From assembly GCF_964340395.1 (NCBI RefSeq), contig NC_135556.1, positions 15,393,100 through 15,457,099 on the forward strand: a stretch of 64,000 bases of DNA, in the 5' to 3' direction. Origin of the DNA: Glandiceps talaboti. Its lineage: Eukaryota; Hemichordata; Enteropneusta; Spengelidae. Shown here piece after piece: positions 1 through 11,112 of the stretch. The position numbers were made by a program, and so were the translations under genes. Below the pieces are notes generated by a model. It saw nothing but the letters and a program-made list of their open reading frames with translations, did not search any database and was not told where the DNA came from. The first letter of the stretch is position 1; the number at the start of each line of letters is the position of its first letter.

Positions 1-736
1 ACTTCTCTCAATCAGTGCTACACTTCTTTGTTTAGTCTATGGCAAATGCAGCCTGATAACGCTTGATTTCTGTCCTTACCTACCCAGTTCAGAAGTTTGA
101 ACACATGAAATCTATACAGAATTTTTGTAAAATTAGTTAGGTTGTAAAACTTACTATTCATCAGGTACTGCCACTATCTTGTAAGGCATATGTTCATATC
201 AAAAAGCATGAAATGATATTGGGACACACTGTAGACTTTACCAGTTCTCTTATGTTACTCAAAAACAATAACTACAGAGACTTCAGACGGTGATGTTCTG
301 CAATTGTAGTTTTCCAAAAGGATATTTCTTTCTAACTTCAAACTCACACTTTTACTTTAAAAAAGTGAAGTATTTGGTTTGAACTCATAATCTGTTAGAT
401 AATGCACTGAAGTTCCAAAGTGGCACACGACTGTATAAATTTAGAAATGTTCTGAGGCTGTTTGAATATTAAAGCAATTTCTAAAGTAGAAATGAAAATG
501 TAAAAAAAAAACCTGAAAAACTTTTGGCTATAAAGGAATACACTACAGTTTCGTAACTTTCTCAAATCTTTTTGTGTTAGTATTATCTTCTGTTATGAAT
601 CATCCCAATGACATTATTGCTGTGACAATTCTTGTATGGCAAAAAGTTTGAAGTCCAGTTTTTTCCTTCCATTGTTAATCCTAAACCTGTTTTTGTGAGA
701 AGCAAATTATTTTGTTGTAGATCTAGTGTTGTCCCC

Positions 737-1163
737 TGTCGAATCTACCAATGTTTCTCCTGTCTATAACTATTAAGTAACTCCTTTTCAGCATTGAAAG
801 ATTGTTTTTTTGAAAAAAAGGATAAATATTCAAGAATATGTAAAGAAGGTTGTTTTTGATGAAGTTCCAATTTCTCCCCTGTCAAATTTTGACAATGTAC
901 CTGTCTGCAATTGAGGAGCTCTTTGCAAGCAATTGTGGCAGTGTTTTTTTGAAGAAATGGTAAAAATATCAATGGGTCAAAAGGACATGAAAGGCTATCT
1001 AAATATATGTAAGAAGTTGTTTATGGATGGAGTTCCAGTTTTCTCCCCTGTCAAATTTTGACAATGTACCTGTCTGCAATTGAGGAGCTCTTTGCGAGCA
1101 TTGAGGCAATGTTTTTTGAAGAAATGCTAAAAATATCAAAGAATCAAAAGGACATGAAAGGCC
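737..1163. repeat. Tandem repeat, period about 165 bp, three diverged copies
   Basis: Copies at 835-995 and 1001-1163 share long identical stretches, for example GTCAAATTTTGACAATGTAC and GCAATTGAGGAGCTCTTTGC, and both end in AAAGGACATGAAAGGC. A third, more diverged partial copy at about 737-833 keeps the CCTGTCT...GCATTGAAAG...GTTTTTTTGAA order. Open frames across it are chance products of the repeat. Confidence 0.85.
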
Positions 1164-3788
1164 TGCAAGACTTTTGTGTTAATGTGATGAGATGATCAAG
1201 TAGCTGAACTAATTTCCGACAGACTGGTTAATTGCCTTATTGTTTGTTTTGTCATTCGCCAAGTTAAGACATCACACCTTTGCAGCTGGTATATGAATAT
1301 AACATTCTTTAAAAAAAATAGTCTATTTTGTAGGTTTTCACTGGAAAGCAAGTAGAGAATTACTTTAAGCACATATGCCCTGTTCATTATTGTTATCACA
1401 GCAATACCAACAGACAGTAGTTTAGTTATAAATAGCGAGAACTTAAAAGATTAGGTAATTATACCAATTTCAGTCTATTTTAACGATTGTTATTATCACT
1501 GATGACTCCTGTCCGGCTTCGGGGTGTATTTTACCGCTTTTGTTGTTTCAACGTCAGCGTTCTTTTTTTTCTCTCTCTCTTTACTTTTTGAGAAAGAAAT
1601 AGAGGATTGCAATTAGGTAATGTACAGTCTCATATTCATCCTGTTGGATTACACAGCAAAGCCCCCACAATCAAGTGATATATTCAGCATTATTAAACAA
1701 TGTTCATTGATGAGCAGAATGCCTTCAAATTATCTCACTATCTAGTAGTAGTACCTATTTACAGCTGTTAGCAACTTTTGTCCAACGAGACAACATCTTG
1801 ACTTTTGTCATGACAAAAAAACATACCAACCATGTCTTTGTCACTGCTGAGGCTATACACAAACCAAGAGATGTAAGCTGTAGCTTGAGTTTATTTAACA
1901 GGAGGGGGAGAACAAGGTGCACAATTCAGATGCAAGTACTTGACTTATAGAATTTTAGACTGCCAGCACACTACTATACTATAGCCATTGAACTACTAGC
2001 ACAGTCTATTCTTACAATATGATACTTCAAATACCACTCTATTGTGAATAAAACCAACCAAGATATGTTCAGAACTTTTTGACCACTTAGATAATGGAAA
2101 GTGTTGTATACTCTTCCCTCTGGATTGATTAGTGGATGGATGGGTGGAAGGGGCTGCACGACACCAGTCAGTTGAAATATTTAAAGAAAGTTTGACTATT
2201 GAGTTGAACCCTATACTATAGTTCCACTAGACAATGATTTGCAATTTTGTTTTTAAAGTAGAACAAAGACTGTTAATGAAGAAATAGCTGTGATAAGTAA
2301 ATGGAAAGAGTGCCTCAAAGAATATTTGATTATTCAGATGTAACAAGTGTTTGTTACGGTTCAGATTTATGCGCTCTGATAAAGAGGTCCAAAATGCAAA
2401 AATCCATTCTTGATTGTTATGTGGGTAAGAGGGCAGTCAGTCATGTAGCTAGCAGCCATGTCGAGTAAGTGCAATCAGTATATGTATGACAATAGGGCAA
2501 AACATTACCATTTCCGTTTTTAGTACAGAGCCTTGAGGTGTACCTGTCAACATAATGTTTTTTCCACAAGTTTTGACCATTCTTTGTAAGCAAGTACCAA
2601 CTCTGAACTATGAGGGGTTTGTCATTCAGCAGGGTTTGTGAGGTCCTACGATTGTCTCTACCAAGACATGCTTGGCGATGCAGAAATGGTGACAATGAAA
2701 ATATATATAATGCTGTCTGGTTATCTATTTGGGTCAGTAGGGTCACACGAGAGAATGTATGAAGGCGTTTGACTGTTAGTACACTTAATCGGGGAAGCCC
2801 TGTTTTTTGGTGACGTATGGTGTAATTTTTAACAGCTTCTCACTTGTGACAAGTACGTGTCCACTGACATGCACAGTTTATAGTGTGTAACTGTTTTGAG
2901 TCTTAATGTTCATGACCATGCCCTTGTAAGGTTTCCAACAGTGGTGACACTGACATTCATTTAGTGGAGTAAGTCAAGGTCAGTGTACCAGTAAATAGCT
3001 TTCAAGTGTCTCTTCAATTGCCGAAATGTGAACACAAACTGTAAAATAACAATACAATACATTCTCATTATTAAGAGGTTTTAAGGCTTAATCAAAACAT
3101 AAAAAATATCCACTGCTTAATTTACGCAGAAAGATGAAAACATAGAAGCCAGATTGGCAGTATATTTGTCAAAATTTAGGTCAACAATGGTCCTTCTGCT
3201 AACTCGGTGTTGTGGTGACTTCCGATAGGGGGTCATAATAGTCAACATTGGTGTGTTCGACTAGGCTCATTGTCGCCTGTTGTGTGTTCCCCCAACTGAC
3301 TTACATACACACCTGTCTAATGTAAAAAAGGCCAGTCAGTGTTTTTTCAAAGGCACATATATTTTGTAAACAAAGTTAAGAGTATACTTTGGAGACTGTA
3401 TTGGGCATTCAACTATCCTGCCCTTCTAATTGTTCCAGTGCCATGGTCTCTTACCAACTCAACCGTGTCAGCTTCGGAATGTGCACTTAAAAAAATAATT
3501 TTAGATTGAAAATTGTTACCATGGAATACTATAGATTTGTAATAGATTTGTACCGAAAAGTCTTTTAAGAGTAAAGGTTTGATGCTTTGATTATTGAAAA
3601 AGGAGAGATAAAAAATGAAAATTTTGTTTTGATATAGCACAAAAAATAGTTTGGAATTTTAGGAAATGGGGAAAATATTCAGTATTTCAGTGTACTGACT
3701 TTATGATGCATATCCATTTAGTTTACTAGATCAGTGTTCAACTTTTGCTTTTCCTGTGTCTTTTATTTTTCACTTTTTTGTTCCAATG

Positions 3789-3884
3789 TAGCCTAGAATC
3801 CCGGCTATCGATCAGGGATTTTGAATTTGGTGATGGGGGGAAAAACCAAAATTTAAAATCCCCATCCGCATTGATTCCAGGCTA
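3789..3884. mobile_element. Foldback MITE, ~99-bp family, copy 1 (9-bp target duplication)
   Basis: An almost complete palindrome begins TAGCCTAGAATCC and ends GATTCCAGGCTA; the arms continue inward through GGGATTTTGAATTTGG and its complement. The flanks are GTTCCAATG (3780-3788) and GTTCCAAAG (3885-3893), an 8/9 match read as a target duplication. Copies 2 and 3 at 15758 and 37220 share the termini and size. It is far too short to encode a transposase, so it is non-autonomous. Confidence 0.75.
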
Positions 3885-6123
3885 GTTCCAAAGTCTGACA
3901 AAGTCAAAACCTGTCTTAGAAAATTAGTAAAACTGTTGTCTTAGAATCTTTGTACTTGCAACAGATGTTTACCTTAAGCTTTTTTCCCAACCTTTATCCT
4001 GTTTAGAATGCTTATTCAGCTCACACTGTTCTAAACTCATAGATAACAGATTAGTCCCCCCCACCTTTTCTGAAAATTCTGAGTGTTGAAATAATGTGTG
4101 TTCAATTTTATTGATTTGTGACTGACACCTCATTAGTAGTCTGGGGCCCTAAGCTGTACACCAAGGATGTGTGCTGATAAGTTATAGTTAAAATTTACCT
4201 GATATGTGACCAGCCAACAATCTTACTTTTGCCTTTTGCCTTACTATCTACAGGGCATGATGTAAACATGCTTTCTGAACTATTACGCACACGTCAAACA
4301 ACATTTATGGAAAATTTGTCCTTCAAGCCTTTAGGCTTTACACAGAAGTAAATTGTACACTTAAGTGTGAAAGTCCAAAGGCACAATAAAAGTCAACTGA
4401 TAAAGCATTGTTTATTGAATAAAAGGAATAAAAGTATCTTTACCAGGGCCAGGAAAAAGGAAATAATTTACAGACATTGCCTATGGTATTTTAAAAGGGG
4501 CAATTAAAACTCTCTCTCTTTTACTTTCTTCCTGTCATACCATTTCTATCAATTTTAATGTTTGTAGCATATATAATTATATATATATATATATATCCAG
4601 TGGTTCTGTAGATGCTATCTTGCACACAAAGTTATATTTGTGTTAGAAATTTGGACAAACAGTTTACATCAACCGACAATGAAAAAGAGAAATTAAATAT
4701 GTATAGAATTAGAAAGCTGTGAACTGGTAACCATTTCCTTATAAACCATAGGACCAAATTTGTCTCCATCCAGCATAGCTAAAAAACTAATTCTGGGGCC
4801 TACATGTACTTTGCAAAGACTTGAATCCTGTATGTATCGGTCAATATATATAGTATAGTGCTTGAATTCACCTTTGAACTCTTGGAAATGAACAGAATCG
4901 TGCGGGTTAATTTCCATCCAATGTTGTCACATAGCAAAGCTAATTAAGTGATCATGAAATTATAGCTGAGAAGTCTAGCTGGACTTGTGTTGCTGCATGT
5001 TGCCACATCCTTTGGAATAGCGGTGTAGGGGTTAAAGGTCGTTGTTAGTTTTCCTGTCTGCCCACCATTTATCACTTTTGGTGGACGTGAAAGAATGGAA
5101 GGTTATATCCACTCTCTTGATCAGCAGAAAAACAAACTACTACAAGAGTTATTTGTCTTTCTTTTCCGAACTGTACATTTTTTTTTCGCTCAAAAATTGT
5201 GTTCAAATTGTGTGGTTGTGACTGAACAGTCCATCGTTGAAAAAAAGAAGAAATTAAAAATTACTTCTATAATAGGTGTAGATATGTTGCCTTTTTTTGC
5301 ATGTAGCTCTTTGCCAAAACTATCTTGCTTTATTCTGCTTCAAGAATGGAACAAAATTTGACATGATGATTTCTGCAGCAGCTGTGTCTTTGCAAAAGTG
5401 AATATGTCTGTTGGAAGTCTCTCCTTGCTGAGGGGGACAAGATAGAGAAACAAACTCAAATATTTAATATGAGACATATACATCATGTGTAACGCAAGAT
5501 GATAACATCTTTCAGGATTAACCATATGACACACTGTGTAAGATACATTTCACTCCACTGACCTTCTCACAGAAGTGAAATTAAGTCCCCGGTATGTCAA
5601 GGTAAAATTCTCTAGGAAGACAGTAATGGTACCGTAGGGCAGAAGAGACTTGTAGCTATGAAGTATCACTCAATCATAGAAAAAAAAATCACCTTACTGT
5701 GATCCTCTCAAATATTTTCATGAGGGAAAGTGAAGTGTGAGCTCCATGAATTTGGAAATAGGAAAGGAGACAGGTGTGTGTGTTTATGTACATTGCTTGT
5801 CTACGTTTGTCTGTCTGTGTGTGTGTGTGTATGTCTTAATCTGTCTGCTCTTGTCTCTTCCTTCTGTCTTTTGCGATTTTGCTTACAATGTTTATGACCT
5901 TAACACACTTGCAAGCACACCCTGTAACTTTTTATGGCATAGAAATATTTAATAGTCCAATAACTAACACAGTCAACCAATACAGTGTATGTATATATCA
6001 CTACATGGCTGCCAAACATGGTCAGTATATAGGCAATAGACTAATGTGATATAGTCAGCAGACATAGAGTGTCACATCATTCAGCCACAAGTTGTCTGCT
6101 GTAGTGTAATCCCCCATTTCTAG

Positions 6124-6150
6124 GCCAGAAACTTGGCTATCTGGCTTGAA
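6124..6150 (+). repeat. Solitary diverged unit of the 47-bp minisatellite motif
   Basis: CCAGAAACTTGGCTATCTGG and the following CTTGA match the core of the 32.7-33.3 kb minisatellite unit, with two visible differences. The same motif occurs in the opposite orientation at 6205-6223, making a 13-bp inverted repeat (6131-6143 with 6209-6221). Confidence 0.7.
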
Positions 6151-6223
6151 TTATGTTGTTGGCCAGTAGTATGGCAAACAATCCTTTTGTCGAGCAAGTA
6201 TGTGGAGTCAGATAGCCAAGTCT

Positions 6224-6618
6224 TAGTCTAGTTCTTATACGACATGTTATGATTACTACGATCATCTCCACTCGTGTATAGGGAAAGTCGTTACCCATTC
6301 TAGCACAGAAATCTGTGCGCCCCCCCCCCCCCACACACACACACAGCATTCATATAAACATGATGACATTATCATGCCCTTGACATGATTTTAGTATCAG
6401 ACTGGAGAGGTATAGTTTGGTTAATGAGCAATTGTCTAAAGGAGCTAACAATTGCAATTACCTATCAATTCGTGATGGATTACTACTGAAATGCATCGTT
6501 TACCCTTCGCCCAGCAAGGTATCACAAGTTTTTGTGCTAGAATAATGACTTTCCCTATACATGAGTGGAGATGATCAGAGTAATCGTAATTCGTTGTGTA
6601 GGATTAGGAACTAGACTA
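6224..6618. mobile_element. 395-bp foldback MITE with ~95-bp terminal inverted repeats and 9-bp target duplication
   Basis: The ends are TAGTCTAGTTC (6224-6234) and its exact complement GAACTAGACTA (6608-6618). The inverted arms continue for about 95 bp at roughly 80-85% identity by eye, through ATCATCTCCACTCGTGTATA and its partner near 6550-6570. The flanking 9-bp direct repeats are GCCAAGTCT (6215-6223 and 6619-6627). The loop contains a 13-base C run followed by a short (AC) run. Removing the element and one repeat restores a minisatellite-related sequence, which confirms the boundaries. No transposase is present; the superfamily is not assigned (9-bp duplications occur in Mutator-like and a few other groups). 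Confidence 0.85.
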
Positions 6619-6805
6619 GCCAAGTCTCTGAGGTCTTAAATTCATGTGTTAGTTGATCAGAGATTAACATTTGAAAATGATAAGAAACTTATTCTTGCAG
6701 TAGTGGCCTGTACTTGTACTTGTAAGGTTATACAGAGACTAACTTCCCTTAGCATCGTGGTAGCCTTCATGTCATCAATGTTGAATTTCACTCTCAAGAA
6801 CTGAT

Positions 6806-6898
6806 CTCACTGGCCAACAACACCGTTCAACTAGATAGATAGCCTTGAGTGGCCAACAACACCGATCAGCTAGATAGCCAAGTCTCAGGGCTAAGACC
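6806..6898. repeat. Two-copy tandem repeat with a minisatellite-related motif
   Basis: TGGCCAACAACACCG occurs twice about 40 bp apart, each time followed by a CTAGATAGCC motif. The second copy continues as AGATAGCCAAGTCTCAGGGCTA, the reverse complement of the 32.7-kb minisatellite core with one mismatch over 21 bases. Confidence 0.65.
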
Positions 6899-7364
6899 AT
6901 TTGAAATTAGTTACAGAACAATAACTGTGTCGCAAAATTCATTCCGTATGATCCAATATAGATTTGGTGTAGTCTAATTATCAGTGTATCAGTTAATGTA
7001 TTGTGAAAACGATACACAGTGACACTGATAATTTAGAGGTGATTGTTTGGTGTACATTTTAGCTTTACCCTAGCTGTTTTGGAGATTACAGATACAGCCA
7101 TAGTTATGTAACTTGTCTGACCTATTATTCATCATTTCTATGTCTGCATTATTTGCTATTATGAAAATACAAAAGTGTGGATATGTTTCAGGTCTATGAG
7201 TTGTCAATCACCCACCCGTTGGAATAAACATTTGGTTATAGCCAAACTGACAACTTTCCCAAATCCTTGGTGGTCTCTCTCTCTCTCTTTCTCTCTCTAC
7301 TCAGACAACACACAGTGTATCTTATCTGTGTAACTTCACTGATAAGAAGTCAGAGATAGTATAC

Positions 7365-7541
7365 ACAACCCATAACACCAAAGTAAAGCATTTTCTGTAT
7401 GTACCACAATTGCCTATATACTGACCAGCATCCATATTGAGTGTAAAAGTATACTGTTTCATTTGCTAATACATGTAATATGAATGCTTAAATGAGTGTA
7501 GCACATAGAGAAAGTGCTTTACTTTAGTGTTACCGGTTGTA
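7365..7541. mobile_element. Probable foldback element with ~38-bp terminal inverted repeats
   Basis: ACAACCCATAACACCAAAGT at the left is mirrored by ACTTTAGTGTTACCGGTTGT at the right. The arms continue through AAAGCATTTTCTGTATGT and ACATAGAGAAAGTGCTTT. No convincing target duplication is visible, so this could be a decayed MITE or another inverted duplication. Confidence 0.6.
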
Positions 7542-10431
7542 CTTTAGTTATGAAGACCAAGACCTTAAAAAGTTCACAGGATTTTTATAAAGTGTATGTC
7601 ATGTTGACAGGAAGTGGTTGTCAGAATTACTGAGTGCTAATGTTTGTAAATTGTATGGTGATAAGGTATCTAAAGCACTGTGTATATCAGCGGCAACATC
7701 TTGTACATACATCACCAAAGTCAAGTGTTTTTACACGGAAAGTAAAGGACAAAATCTGTTAAAATGTGTATTATTTTCATTTAATCTAACTGTAAGACTG
7801 CTTCGGAACCTTGTGAAGTGCCCTAAGAGACAGATCTATTTGAATGATTACAGCTAGGGGAAAATCTAGTAAAATCAATTTTTTAGGAAAAAAATCCAGT
7901 TGTAATGCAAGTTCAAAATTCCAATGAAATGTATGAGGAACTTGGATAGATGTCACATACTTGCTAGTAGTAGTACAACCGTTAACAAAATCACTGGAAT
8001 AAGAAGTTTGGTGCAATTGCTAAATTGAATTGACACCTAACTAGTAGTACTACAGTAGTATGTATGGTTTTCGGCAGTATAGAACTTCTATTTGTACATG
8101 TACTTAAACATGTAAACAAAATTGCTACTGCGTTTAATCAAAGCACTTCAACATTGGAAACAGACAGGTTTGTACTTAGCAACTCTAGTTAAAATAATCC
8201 TTATAATTATATTAGTGTCAGGTGACATTTGTCAATTTTTTGTCTGACAGTTCGGACAGCTTGCAGTACTCGTACACCACCGCTGTCGGCAAATATGTAA
8301 ATTTCATTTCACATGTTCATTGTAAATATTACAGCAGTGCATGACCTTTTGAACAGCCACATTCCTCTGTTATGCAAATTAGGTAGACCTAATAAAAAGT
8401 AGCATTTTTAGTAGACATTAGTGTTTTTACACTAGTTAAAAATCTCCAGTCATCCTCCCCCTAAAGCTTTAATCTGCACCAACAATTCCGTGGAGACACT
8501 GTCCTATCAATAGTTGAGAATCCAGCTACTTGTCAGAATCAATGAAGCAGTAAAATTGCAGCATAACCCGCCCTGATTCTATCTAACCACACAGAGGTAG
8601 GCTTTGATATACTGTTGTGCACACAGCTTAAGGGACTATATGTGACCATGAAAATATCACTAAAATCAAATTAAAGAGCAATGGAACAAGATCAGATGCC
8701 ACTTTGTTTATTTTTGTTTAATTGCAGTACATACTATTACCAGTGCAAGTCACACCATAACAGATAAGTGTGTTAACTGTGGTAATCAGGGAACTGTCTT
8801 GTGGATATTAAATTCTTTTGCTATCAGTATTTTTATCCTTGCTTGATAGTGATTGTCTGATTACAGTCAAGTGCATTTGCTGCTGTCTCATCCTGTACAA
8901 CACAAGCTTAAAAAGTGGACCAAGGGCAAATATATGTCTTTAGGATAAAAATGTGTATTCTTGATAAAATTACCCCCACCCCCACCCTGTAAATGGGTAA
9001 AAAATTCCTAATTAAAGTAACTAATTTTTCAGCAGAATTAGAAACACAGGAACTATGACTAGCTTCTCTAGTTCGCTTTTAAAAAAAATGGGGTTGCTAT
9101 TAGAGTAATCATATGCAAACATTGAGGGGGGGGGGGGTGCATCTGAAAACAGCAAAACTGTGACTGTCCATACTTTTATGGAATCTAAAGGATAGTATTT
9201 TGATAATGGTATTGTTGTAAATGTAAAGTGTTCTTAATTACTGTCAAGAAGATTGGTATGGATAGCCTTGTGGATCAAAGTGTTGCCTTCAGTGTAGTGT
9301 CGAAATCAAAGTTGGCCATGTCACTTATCATTCTTGCCATCGTTAAGATTACAAAAAAAACATTTGGAACTAAAATTTAGTGACATATTTGTTACTACTT
9401 TGAGCAACTTCAAGGTGATCCTTCCAAAATATGTCAAACTGAATTGTCTGTTACAACCTTGATACAATCAAATATGCGAAGCTTTGGGTGTTTTTACATC
9501 GTCTAGCTAATTAATGATAGAGGCAAAGTATGTAGTAGGGATGGAGAGTGAGAAAATGAAAGATGGACAATCAGTCAATAATGGAATCATCTCAGTATGT
9601 ATTTTGATAACTGAATGTGGGATGTTTTATTTATATCAGTTTGAGTTTGAGAACAGACAGTGAGATGACTTGAAAGAAAGATAAGAATGGAGCTTCAGTA
9701 TATCCAAACATAGCCAGCTGCTTGACATGTTTCATCCATTGAGTTGTGTCTGTGATGTACAGTTCTATCCATGTACCGCTGAGCGATGAATTAAAAATCC
9801 TAACACAAGTAATACAAAGTATCTAGTCTGAAATCTAAGTGTAGAACAAGGAAAGCACTTTAAGACCATGCGTTACAAGATATAACATATTCCTCATCTA
9901 CTTGTTCTTTGTCTTTATGTTTTGTGAGATTAGTCTAAGATTAGTCTAAATGGCTTTTTAATGGGGGTCTGAGGGTTTGTGGCATAGTGGCTCCATAACC
10001 CTTTAACCTGGTTAGCCGTTCACCCCTTGTTTGTCAGACTCAACCGCATCAGACTCACCTCTGCATTAGTGATGCAGGAAGGCTTGCCTTATTTGGAAAG
10101 TAGATGGCTGAAGAACATAGGTTGTTGAACTTAGTCACCAGACAAAACAGTTGAACATGAAAGGATGCGGCATACAAAAATAGCCCCAGTGCATGATGGC
10201 CAACAACAACTCAAGGTACACTCTCCAGAGAAGTAGAAAAAGAAAGTCTTTAAGACGAGCCAGTATAAACATGTTGGTGACTCAAAATGTTGATAAAAAA
10301 CCTTTACTTTTTGCCCAGTTTTCTGTTTGTCTCCACTTGTGTGTTTTCTGATCAACAGTTTCTTTTTTTGCACTTCTGAGTGAGTGACCTCATTGATTGA
10401 GCCATTGATGTTCTTTTGTTTGACCATGGTT

Positions 10432-11112
10432 GTTAGATGAGTGTTACCAGGGGCTGAAAAAGGTTGGGGGTCAAAAAAGTGTAGTTTTGATCAGTGCTCG
10501 TCTGCAGACCACTTGGACAAAGTGTTACCAGGGGCTGTAAATGGGGGGGGGGGGGGGGGGTTAGAAAGTGTATCTTTGATCAATTTTCATCTGTAAACCT
10601 CTAGGATAAGTGTTGGGGGGGGGGGGGGGGAGTGAAAAGGTCGGGGTTGAATAAGGTTTGGCTAAGAACGTGTATGTTTGACCAATGGTTGTCTATAGAC
10701 AACTTGGATAAGTGTTACCAGGGGCTGAAAGGTTGGGGTTTAAATTAGTGTATGTTTTATCAATGCTTGTATATAGACCACTTGGATAAGTGTTACTAGA
10801 GGCAGAAAAGTTTGGGGGGTTTTTTTGAGGGGGAGGGGAAGGGAGGGAGGAGGGTAGCAAGTGTACAATCTTTGATCAATGCTTATCTACAGACCAAGGG
10901 CTTTAAAATTAAGTAAAAAAAGTACATTTCTCCAATACTGCTAGTTTGCAGACCACTAGAATAAGTGTTATCACAGTCTGGAAATGTCAGGGTTTGATCA
11001 ATAATGTAGATGAGTGGTACTTGGGGGGGAGGGGGGGGGCTGTAAAAGTTAGGTATAAAAAGTATATTTCACAAGTGCTACTGAGCTACAGACCTTGGGG
11101 ATGAGTGTGAAG
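10432..11112 (+). repeat. Degenerate minisatellite (units ~75-110 bp) with expanded G runs
   Basis: About seven imperfect units each begin with a form of GATAAGTGTTACCAGGGGCTG and end with a form of GATCAATGCT...CTGCAGACCACTTG. Unit starts are near 10437, 10517, 10607, 10709, 10785, 10969 and 11099. The GGTTGGGG segment inside the unit has expanded to 18 G (10543-10560) and 16 G (10615-10630), and to an interrupted run near 11023-11039. No coding frame survives across it. Confidence 0.75.

Noticed and set aside
5095-5361. 88-codon + strand open frame
   Set aside because: Its composition is dominated by F, L, K and V from T- and A-rich DNA; it has no recognisable domain and no splice context matching the gene.
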